Source: Euglena gracilis (Eukaryota > Euglenida > Euglenophyceae > Euglenales). From it: 64,000 bases of DNA. The notes beneath the pieces were generated by a model. The model made no database searches. It had not been told where the DNA came from and saw nothing but the letters and a program-made list of their open reading frames with translations. The position numbers and the translations under genes are program-made. This document shows, one piece after another, positions 55,970 through 64,000 of the stretch; the first letter of the stretch is position 1; every line of letters starts with the position of its first letter. The stretch is taken from assembly GCA_039621445.1 (NCBI GenBank), contig CP154954.1, positions 42,902,632-42,966,631 on the forward strand, in the 5' to 3' direction.

Positions 55970-58660
55970 CAGGCTTCTTTTTTAAGTCAGAAGACCATCC
56001 CTGGGGGGGGTCTGGGCTAGACCTCCCCCCTGGGGAGGGGGTCCCGGGTCGGAGGCCCAGGTGGGAGTTTCAACGCGAAGCGGCGATAATGATTTGGGAA
56101 TGTCCTCAGACGGTCCCCCAGGGAGTCCTGCGCCTGGCTGGGTGGGTGGGGCTTAGGCGGCCTAACTCGCACTTAAGGTTTTCATTTTTAGCTTGCGCTT
56201 TCGCGCAAATTTTCGATTTCTTTGAGACCCAGCGGTAGAACCCACCCTTTTGACCCTCTGGTTCCACGGAGACCCTCCACAGTGGCGTGCATCATTTTCC
56301 GATGTTGGAACCTGGGGAACAGGCCCAATTTTGGTGTTTTTTTGGCCTGTGCACCATTTTGAAAAAGGTCCAAAACCCTGGGTTTGACCGCCGAGACACG
56401 TGAATTTTCCCAAAATGGGCCAAAACCCCCGGTGTGAGTCCCTCGTTTTTGAAGCCTTGACTGTATTCCCCGGATGGTGCCACACAGTCCAGGTGACAAT
56501 TGGCCCTTTTTGTTTTTTTTTTTGGCTCTGTGATATGTCCGTGAAGAGTTGGCAGCTGAGGCATCCAGAAGGTGGACTCTATGCACACGTCGTGAAAAGT
56601 TGGAAAAAACGGCGTGTCACAGAGTTGTGATTCTTGTGTGCTTGAAGCGCGAGGAGCGGTACAGGGGGAACCACCCAGGTGGGGGGGTTTGGGGGGACTG
56701 AGGGCAAGCCCAGAGACCTGTCCCAACGTCTGGTGAACAACGCCAGGCCCCACGCTGCCGGGAACAGAAGGCAATGTTTATGGACATTTGCGCTTAAGCG
56801 CAAATGTTTTAGCTTTAGCTTCGGCGCAATGTATTTCCTCACCAAGCCCGCACACTGGCCGTTCAGAGAGGGGCCCCCAACACACCGTACCACATCAGAG
56901 GGACTCCCGCAAACTCAGGGGCTTCTGTTTTAGCTTGCGCTTAAGCGCAAATTTTTAATTTGCGCTTAAGCGCAAGCTAAAACATTTGCGCTTAAGCGCA
57001 AATGTCCTTTCAAATGGCAGATGCATTTGAATGCGCTCGTGCTGTGTGAGAAGGTGGGGGATAGAGGAGTATAATGAGGAGGGTTTGAGTGCTGCTGTGC
57101 CAGAAGCTTGGTTGGTGCTTTTGAACTATTCAGGTGCTGGGGAGGAAGTGGTTGTTACAATAAGACGAATCGTGGGCGGTATTCTGTGGTGCCTCAGTGA
57201 CCTTGCACTCAGTGCACAAAGTAGGGTTTTTGGGGATGTTGACAGAAAGACTTTTTCTGCTGAACAATGCCCTCCATTCTCCTGGTGGCATGTGGCTGTC
57301 TGGTGGGTTGCAAATTACTGGAAAAAGGTGTGTCAGCATGTCTTCCCTTCTCCGCCGTTGTTGATGGGCCCTTTCAATTTCTCAATTCCATTCGCTCATC
57401 CCCAAAGTTGTGTGCTTCGAATCCTGGGCGAGGAAAGGGGGGTGACGAGCTTCTTTAAAACACCCTTTCGACGCCTATAACTGTTTCCTCGGCTGCGATT
57501 CCCAGGGTTCATCTGGTACCTGTTCTTTTCCAAACAGAAATTTTCCGACTTTCAAAAGTCGGCCAAAGAGAAGGGCCCCTGAGGCACGCTTAAGTGCGAG
57601 GCAAGTGGGAGGAACCTCCGGCACTGGCAGTTGGGTTTACAACGCATAGGACAAGACACGTCTGGATATCAAGTAGCTGGTGGTTGCTTTCAGACTCCAG
57701 GGGGTTGGCTTCCTGTCCCAGGCAAGGCTTCCCTCCACCTGAGCTCTGTTCGCTCTGGCGATGAGATGCTTCCAGGACTGCTCTCTCCGCCGGCAGTGAT
57801 AAAAATAGAAAATTAAAATTGATGGCTGTTGCTCCACAGGCAAGGGGTAGGCTCATGAAGAATGGAAATTTAAGAGTTATTTTGCGCCAAAGCGCAAGTA
57901 GAAATACATTTTTAAAATTGTAAAAGCAACGTGGCTCTTGCGCCGACGCGCAATGTTGACCAATTTTAAGTCAACGTGACTGAGAGTAGGCTTCCGTCCA
58001 CCTGTACTACATTTTTGTGCTCTATCTCCTCTGGTGTTCGTACTCTACCAGGGCCGTTCTCTCCCTGCGTTGTGAGATAAGTTTTAAACAGTTATATTTG
58101 CGCTTCGGCGCAAGCCATGTTGCTTTTGCAATTTTAAAAATTGTATTCTATTTGCGCTTTGGCGCAACATAACTTTTAAATTTCCATTCTTCATGAGCCT
58201 ACCCCTTGCGCTTTGGCGCAAATGGAAACGCACGTTGACACAAAAGTTGTTATCATTGTCCAAGTGCGGCAGTGGTCACCCACATGTTGAATCACAAAAA
58301 AGTCAAAAATTTGCGCCAAAGCGCAAATGGTTTTATTTTTTGTAATTTCAAAAATTTGCGCCAAAGCGCAAATGAGTAGTGGAGTCCCCTCGTTTCATCA
58401 CCCACCGCTTTGTGTTCCTGCACACTGGGACCCGGGAGCGCTGTGCCCGTAGACCGTGGAGTTCCTAGTCGTTGTTTTCGTCCCCAGGCCCTGGGGTGCA
58501 GGGAGACACTTTTTTCAGACTGTCTTGAGTCTCAGGCCACGGTGGTCGAAAACCAAACTTTTTTTGGGATTTGCGCGTCGGCGCAAATTTACAGTCACTT
58601 TCAAAGCTAAGTGCGAGTTAGGCCGCCTAAGTGGGGGGACCCCCCATGGGGGGGTCTTAA
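55970..58660. mobile_element. CAGGCTTC hAT-like element, split by the TIR element
   Basis: The left part (55970-56151) starts CAGGCTTCTTTTTTAAGTCA and ends CTGGGTGGGTGGGG. The right part (58632-58660) resumes TGGGGGGACCCCCC and closes GTCTTAAAGTCGCCTG. The intact relative at 54340-54370 has CTGGGTGGGTGGGGGGGGGA at the same place. The right end is degenerate and no 8-bp duplication is visible. Confidence 0.75.
56152..58631. mobile_element. Transposon-like element with 24-bp TIRs, copy 2 (2,480 bp)
   Basis: It has the same TIRs and body as 50511-53241 at high identity. TGGGG flanks both sides (56147-56151 and 58632-58636). It lacks most of one arm of the internal long inverted repeat. The first palindrome has loop TTTC here but TTTG in copy 1. 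Confidence 0.92.
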
Positions 58661-58948
58661 AGTCGCCTGCGGCCTGTGTGTCTTGGCTCGGAAAGTCAAG
58701 CAAAAAGTATGCCTTGACCTAACCATCTTCCTTTTTTTCTGATCCAGCCAACCCCTCCCCCTCCCCCCGCACCCAGACGCAACGAAGCGTAATGACGCAA
58801 AAAAAGGTCTTTTAATGCTTGAAATGCTTCAGCTCCAGGGTTTGCAGTGCAGGGCCACGCTTCCATGCCCCCCCCCAGCCCTCCGCCGGCTCCTCCCTCC
58901 TCGCCGGCCGCAGCCTCGCCTGTCTCTGCCAGGCACCCCCCACTCCAA

Positions 58949-59006
58949 ATGGCCGGGGGGCACTGGCTGCTCGCCACCGCCCTGCTCGCCCTCTGCAGCC
59001 CCGCGG
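58949..59006 (+). CDS. Protease 2, signal-peptide exon
   Basis: ATG at 58949 opens MAGGHWLLATALLALCSPA, with a hydrophobic core and small residues at the end, typical of secretion signals. The exon ends before TGGCAG. Confidence 0.78.
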
Positions 59007-61441
59007 TGGCAGACCACGCTGCTGTATTTGTCATTTCTAAGGCCCATCCGGGGACGGTCTGCAGGGACCCACCCCCCACTCCCTGGAGGTTTGGCGGCAA
59101 GGCCTGCGCCCGCCAGCCTGGCCGCATTGGGAGTGACTCCCTCTCCACCCGTCATCTTGGCCCTCCCGAATTTTTTTGGCGGTTCCCAAAATTCCGCAAA
59201 AAAAAAACCGCCCGGTGTTTTCCCTCCGCCCCGCTTTTCTACCAAGTATTTTTTTTGAACAAAATAGTGTGGCAGGTTTGCGGTTGTGATTGTGGACGCT
59301 GATGTGTATTCACTAACCGCAGTTGACCTTGGGAGACAAGAGACCCTTCCCCCCCAGGGGGCCCCCCAGCGGTGGACGCCCTGGCTTTATGGCCCCGTCC
59401 CGCTTCCGAGTGTCCGGCAAACCGTAAATCAACGGCGGCGTGGGGCAGACCCCCTCACAGCGGCGGACCTCGCCGCGCTGCGGGCGCGGGCCGCGCCAGA
59501 GGGCTGGACGTTCGCCGTGGGGCGGGGCGTCGCTTACGCCACAGGGCCCCCATCCCCCGGGGTCCCGCCAGCCGGCCAGCCGGCCCCCTTTCTCCCGCCA
59601 GCCCAACTTCGCCCGCCTCTGAGCCGGACTCCCCCGGGGACCGCTACGCGACGCCCCGCCGTGGGTCGCAACGCCGCCACCGGCCGCCGCCTCGCGGACC
59701 TCACCGGCCTCGCCCCGCCGCCGGACTTTGTGGAGGCCGCCGCGCCCAGGGCGGCGATGGGGGAGGGGGGGAATGGCAGGGGGCGGCGTTGCTCTTCCTT
59801 CCCCCCTTCGGCTGCCCCGGGCGATGCCGCCTGCGGATGCCCCCCACAAGGATCCCACCCACTCAAGTGTCCTGCGGGTTCGATCCATTTTTGGGCGACT
59901 TTCTCTTGGTACCTGAAAGATTATAAAACTTGAGACAATCCAGAAGATAAATGGAATTGGCGAAAAATGCCCCCTGTTTTTGAAAGTGGACGTACCCCTT
60001 CCCTTCCGGCCCCCCCAATGTTGTTGAACATGGGGAGGGCACAAAAGATGTTCCAAAAAAAGCTCAATATTTGGGGGTTTCCTGGCTTATTTTGGAATAT
60101 GTTGCCTGACGTATTTTTTCCCATTTCAAACTTGAGCAAGTTGAAATACGGATTGCAAATACTGCAAACAAAAGATACCAAAGTCCTGAATGGTATAGTT
60201 TATAATATTAAGCACTGCGAACATGGCAATCTTCGTGTTGAGGAAAACCCCTTCACAAAAAACACAGAACCCTCCTCCCTGAGGGTCTTGATATTCCACC
60301 CCAACGTAGAACCAGGGTTGTTTTCAGGGGGCTGGGGTTGGTTTTGTTCCAGAATGTCCCAAGCACTCAAATTGCATCAATATTTTGGATCTCCAGTTCC
60401 CCCCTATTTTTTTCCCGATTACTTTCCTGGGCAGGGGTTTTTTTAGTCGTGGACCCCCGGGGGGGGGGTAGGGTGGATGGGTCCGGCCGAGCCCCCCCCC
60501 CCCCTGGGGGGTGTCCCCCCGGAGGGGGGTGGGATATACTTTTTGGCGCCGCAGGCGCCGAAAAAATTCTAGTTTTAGCACTTTTCGCGATTTTTCGGCC
60601 ATTTTTTTTGTGGGTCCCCCGGGACCCCTCCCTGGGGGGGGGGTGGGTGGGTGGGGGGGACCCCCCCTCCCCCCGGTCTTAAAAAAACCCCTGTTCCTGG
60701 GAGTGCAATCCAAATGAATGCATCTCCAGGTGTATTGCACTGCAAATGTTTCCTAGAACCTGGAGGCCTCCCAACCCCCCACACACCATAACCTGGGAGG
60801 TGCCCCCCCCCCCAGAGGGTGTCCCAGATGTCCCCCTGAAAGCGACGCTGCCCGCCACAGAGACGACGGATCTGGCCAGCCCGCTGCCGGAGGAGTTTGA
60901 CTGGCTGGTCTTTGTGCAGCAGTGGTACGGGGTCCTGGGGCAGCCTGACCAGACGGCAATTGTCCCGCCTTCCGTCTGGCAGAGCATCCCGTCAATGAGT
61001 TGCCAATTTCCCGTTGTGTGGTTGGCTTGTGTTGTTCTCCATCGTTCTGAAGTTGACAGCATGAGGTTAACTAAAAGTTGTTGACCCGCCCCCCACAATG
61101 GAGAGTCTGTGGAATGGAGTGGACAACCCCCCCAGAGGAGGGGTTCCTCCATTTTCGCCTGAAAGGTTTTTGGGTTGGGTTAGTGAGTGAGTGGGTGGAG
61201 GCTCAGAAAGAAACTTTGGCATGTGTATGCGTAGTGTGTGTGCATTGTGTTGTGTGTGTGTGTGTGTGTGTGTTGTGTGGTGTATGTTGTGCTGTGCTGT
61301 GTTGCTCTGCACTGTGCTGCGTTTGGATGAGTTGAGCTTAGTGGTGAATGTGCATGATGTGAGTTGTGTGAATGTGCACATTTTGTGGGGGGTGTGAGTG
61401 TGTGAGTGAGTGAGTGAGTGAGTGTGTGTGTGTGTGTTGTG

Positions 61442-61518
<77 letters not shown>

Positions 61519-64000
61519 CACTCGTATATCTTATAGAATGTGTCAGTTTACCCCTGTCGGCAGCGACATCCCTGTGAGAGACCAGGGACAATGCGCCGCC
61601 AGCTGGGCTTTCGCCACTGTGGGGATGATGGAGTGGGTGCTGAAGATCAACACCGGTGTCACAAACAGCCAGGGATGCCACAGAAATTTGGGTGCCACCG
61701 CTGTTTCGTGTCTTTTCTCTTCCGGATGGAATTTGCTCCAGGGGGCATTTCTAAGTGAACAATGACGTGTCGGGATTGTTGGATGTTGGACCTCAATCAG
61801 TCACAGACACACGCATAAAACACACACACACACATACACACACACACACACACACTTAAAACACACACACACACACACACGTGCACACACTCACACAAGT
61901 GCAGACAGCATACATCTCTCTAAGGTTTTGCGAACCCCCCGGGGGGGGGGCGGCTGCAGCCAGCCCCAATTTGGGCCCAGCCCAGCCGCAGCAGCCCCCT
62001 CCCCCCGGGGGGGGGGGGTGCTGCCAGCCCTAGCTAGCCAGCCCCTTTTTTGGGGGGTCCAGCCCAATTTTTTTTTGAAAAACTGTGTTCAAAAGTGGCC
62101 AAAAATGGGGTTTGGGGGGCGTTTGGGCCATTTTTGGGGGGTTTCAGATGCATCATTTTTTCAAACCTGTGTTCTGCAGGACATTTTTGGGCATTTTTTC
62201 CGATTTCAGTCCAGCTCGCCTTGGTTCGGGTCCAGCTGGGGTCCACCCCCCCCCTGGGGGGGCGGGCTAGCCAGCCCAAATTTCTAGCCCTAGCCCAGCA
62301 ACCCCCCCCCCCCGGGTCCTTAAAGAGGTGTATGGCGGACAGAAGGCAGGCAAACCTGATCTGGGCCTCCCTGTGGTTGATCTGTCCGTGCAGCACCTCC
62401 TGTCTTGCCGGCCCAACCGAAAGCAGACGGCCCAAGGCAGTCCCGGAATTGTCGGGCGCAGCCTGGCCGATGAGTGCGCCCCCGATCACCCGGGGATGCG
62501 ACCCGGGGCCCCTTGCCGGGGACGGCTGCCGCGGGGGCTGGTTCACCCCGCAGATGCTGCTGCAGCCCGGGGCCATCGAGGACCGGCGCTTCCCGTACGC
62601 CGGCCGGGACGTCGACTGCGTGACCACCGACCTCTGCCCGGGTGGAGGGGACGCGGCGCTTGGGGAGTGTCTGTCCCTGGGGGAGAGGAGCCGGTCTGAA
62701 TGGACCCTCCGAGAAGTTTCAGCCGATGCCGAGCAACGTCTTGTTGCCCAGCAAAAAGAACCGCAAGTGAGCCAGCCATCCCCCCCAGGGTGTCAAGTGG
62801 GGGAGGGGAGGGGGGTCAGACCCCCTCCCCCCCTTCGGACCGAGGGGGGGGTCCAGGACCCCCCAGGAACCCCGGAGAGGCAGGGATAGATGGGAAGCCT
62901 TGAAGGGGGGGTCGGACACCCTCCCCCCTACCTCGAAACTGAAGGGGGCTGGGAAAGTTTTCGGTTTTGTGAACAGGCAAAGGCCCGAAACGCAGGCCAA
63001 AATTGGGCAAAAATCCCTGATTTTTTATTGAAACTAATTCCAAAAATGCCCATTTTTTGAAAAATTTTACCCACTTTTTTTCACGTAGAAAACACCAAAA
63101 CATCAAAGAATGCAATGGCAGGGGGGCCCAGACCCCCCCCTACCACCCACCTCAAAACCGAAGGGCTTCCCATCTCTCCCTGGGGAGGGGGTCCAGGCCC
63201 TCTCTCGGGGGGAGGGAGGGAGTCCAGGCCCCCCCTCCTCCCCGTTCACCTGATGCCCTGCCCCCCACCCCCTGCAACCCTCCCCCCGGCCCTGCCCGGT
63301 GGCCAAGGCGTTCGGCCACGAGTACATCCCCCTGCCCCCGCAGGAGGAGGGGCGGGTGCATGCCATCAAGCGCATCATTTGGAACGAGGGCCCGGTGGCG
63401 GCCGCAGTCCAGGGTTCGATACAAGGGGGGTGTATGGGGTTTAGGCTGCCCCCCACCCCCCCTCCTCTTGGACCGAGGTGTCCAGCCCCCCCCCCCCCCG
63501 CCTTGCAAGGGGTCCAGATTGACCGTGGAGGGTATCCGGGTCCCCCAAAAGGTCAATTTTCTCCTTCTGGCACTTTGCGCCCTTTTTTTTTGGAATTTGC
63601 CCAAAACGTGCCAAAATGGCACTTTTGGCTGACTTTGGGTGGCAAAATTTTCCGCCTGGCGTTTTGTGCCGGGCCAAAAATCGGTCACCCGGGCCATGCC
63701 ACTGTTTCGATGGGGGGGGTCCCTTCCCGTTCCATGAAGAGGGCTCCCCACCTGCCCTTATATTGAGCCCTGCCGCAGTCGCAGTGAACCGCGCCTTTCA
63801 GGCCTACACTGGCACAGAAGCTTCTTGCCCACACCGAAAACAAACTCGCGCGCACACACACATGCACAGGCAAAGTCTATCAGGTAAAACCCCCCAAGTG
63901 TAAAATCAGTTTCATATTTGGGCGGAAATTTCAAGACCCCCACGGGGGGTTTAATCATCTGTCCTTTTCCATTTTGTGCCTAGTAGTCCTCTTGTGTTGC
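58949..64000 (+). CDS. Papain-family (C1A) protease 2, catalytic Cys replaced by Ser, truncated by window end
   Basis: Exons are 58949-59006, 59389-59743, 60844-60913, 61562-61666, 62379-62420, about 62470-62716, 63300-63406 and 63778-63811, all in one frame. Seven introns begin with NNNCAG; six end CTGNNNNN, and the seventh is off by one. Order: signal peptide (MAGGHWLLATALLALCSPA), pro-region with RLADLTG (like the FADLT motif of I29 pro-domains), LPEEFDW, VRDQGQCAASWAF, DLSVQHLLSC, GCRGGW, FPYAG, EGPVAAAV and FQAYTG. The family has CGSCW; here it is CAASW, so Ser (AGC, 61601-61603) replaces the nucleophile. Gln is kept. The His and Asn exons lie past the window. Plasmodium SERA proteins show the same Cys-to-Ser change. 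Confidence 0.88.
59389..59743 (+). CDS. Protease 2, pro-region exon
   Basis: It follows CTGGCTTT and encodes TAADLAALRARAAPEGWTFA, VGRGVAYAT and, later, RLADLTGLAPPPDFVEAA. It ends before GCCCAG. The central Pro-rich part is unusual for an I29 pro-domain and could hide a further intron. Confidence 0.68.
60432..60693. mobile_element. hAT-like G/C-run element with 8-bp duplication
   Basis: CAGGGGTTTTTTTAG at the left and CTTAAAAAAACCCCTG at the right are inverted. TTCCTGGG flanks both sides (60424-60431 and 60694-60701). It contains a GGCGCCGCAGGCGCC hairpin and lies in an intron of protease 2. Confidence 0.87.
60844..60913 (+). CDS. Protease 2, mature N-terminus exon
   Basis: It follows CTGAAAGC, encodes TLPATETTDLASPLPEEFDW and LVF, and ends before GTGCAG. 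Later in-frame donors at 60930-60945 are also possible. Confidence 0.78.
61232..61522. repeat. (GT)n tracts next to the protease 2 Ser exon
   Basis: TG repeats at 61250-61275 and 61420-61515 with GAGT and TTGTG interruptions. A (CA)n tract follows on the other side of the exon at 61813-61885. Confidence 0.95.
61562..61666 (+). CDS. Protease 2, active-site exon with Ser for Cys
   Basis: It follows CTGTCGGC and encodes SDIPVRDQGQCAASWAFATV, GMMEWVLKINTGVTN. The nucleophile position is AGC (Ser) at 61601-61603. It ends before AGCCAG and joins DLSVQHLLSC in frame. Confidence 0.92.
61813..61890. repeat. (CA)n microsatellite
   Basis: About 75 bases of CA repeats with TTAAAA and TA interruptions in a protease 2 intron. 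Confidence 0.95.
61936..62325. repeat. G/C-run block with GCCCAGCCC and CTAGCCAGCCC repeats
   Basis: CCCCCCGGGGGGGGGCGG opens it and CCCCCCCCGGGTCCTTAAAG closes it. Inner words CAGCCCAATTT and AGCCCTAGC recur. It resembles the 2700 element but clear inverted ends and a duplication are missing. Confidence 0.55.
62379..62420 (+). CDS. Protease 2, small DLSVQHLLSC exon
   Basis: It is only 42 bases. It follows CTGTGGTT, encodes DLSVQHLLSCRPNR and ends before AAGCAG. Protease 1 has no intron at its 5' boundary. Confidence 0.87.
62470..62716 (+). CDS. Protease 2, GC.GGW / PYAG exon
   Basis: It encodes GDGCRGGWFTPQMLLQPGAI, EDRRFPYAGRDVDCVTTDLC and ends at LREV before TTTCAG. The 5' edge is set by frame with CTG at -7 to -5. 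An insert of about 20 residues after TTDLC makes this loop longer than in protease 1. Confidence 0.82.
62720..63299. other. Protease 2 intron with G/C-run blocks
   Basis: Opposed C and G runs near GGTCCAGGACCCCCC and CTCCCTGGGGAGGGGGTCC. No end repeats or duplications are clear. Confidence 0.5.
63300..63406 (+). CDS. Protease 2, GPVAAA exon
   Basis: It follows CTGCCCGG and encodes AKAFGHEYIPLPPQEEGRVH, AIKRIIWNEGPVAAA. It ends before GTCCAG. It aligns residue for residue with [20 protein letters not shown] of protease 1. Confidence 0.9.
63778..63811 (+). CDS. Protease 2, FQAYTG exon
   Basis: It is 34 bases. It follows CTGCCGCA, encodes VAVNRAFQAYT and ends before GCACAG. The 3' boundary is at the same codon and phase as in protease 1 (40420). 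Confidence 0.87.

Noticed and set aside
59860-59900. tRNA-like GGTTCGATCC word
   Set aside because: No acceptor stem, D arm or anticodon arm could be formed around it.

Overview
This is eukaryotic nuclear DNA, most likely from a euglenozoan (a diplonemid or a euglenid). The strongest clue is the introns. When exons are joined using conserved protein families as a guide, almost every junction lacks GT/AG ends. Instead the intron carries CAG at about positions +4 to +6 and CTG at about -8 to -6, so the two ends can pair. This is the layout described for the nonconventional introns of euglenozoans. At least one ordinary GT-AG intron also occurs. TTAGGG-type repeat remnants fit this placement. 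Exons are short (about 35-360 bases), GC-rich at third codon positions, and lie in long introns full of repeats.

Layout. (1) About 9.2-0.1 kb, minus strand: one multi-exon gene. Its last ten exons join in frame over 6.7-0.1 kb. The product has several Cys-rich zinc-binding segments and a C-terminal HAD-like DFDRT domain that ends at a stop. (2) 9.5-36.3 kb: no host gene I can support. It is a mosaic of fold-back repeats (a C-run, a short word, its reverse complement, a G-run), tandem repeats and broken transposases: a pogo/Tigger-like piece on minus, a hAT dimerisation piece on minus, and a hAT/ZMYM-like pseudogene on plus that is split by a small hAT-type insertion. (3) 36.4-43.1 kb, plus strand: a papain-family cysteine protease (C1A) in six exons with Gln, Cys, His and Asn of the catalytic site all present. 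A chain of candidate exons from 44.06 to 55.76 kb stays in frame and would add an acidic Ser-rich linker, a transmembrane segment and a Pro/Arg-rich tail. (4) 50.5-53.2 and 56.2-58.6 kb: two copies of a transposon-like element with 24-bp terminal inverted repeats, 5-bp target duplications and many internal GCGC-N4-GCGC palindromes. The second copy sits inside an older hAT-like repeat. (5) 58.9 kb to the window end, plus strand: a second papain-family gene with a signal peptide and pro-region. Its catalytic Cys is replaced by Ser, and it runs off the right edge before the His and Asn exons.

How the parts relate. The two proteases are tandem paralogs that share one exactly placed intron and differ at two others, so introns were gained or lost after duplication. 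The one with Ser instead of Cys may be a weak, altered or non-catalytic form. Mobile DNA accounts for most of the window. Several small elements have hAT-like CAGG...CCTG ends with 8-bp duplications, and hAT transposase remnants lie in the same window.
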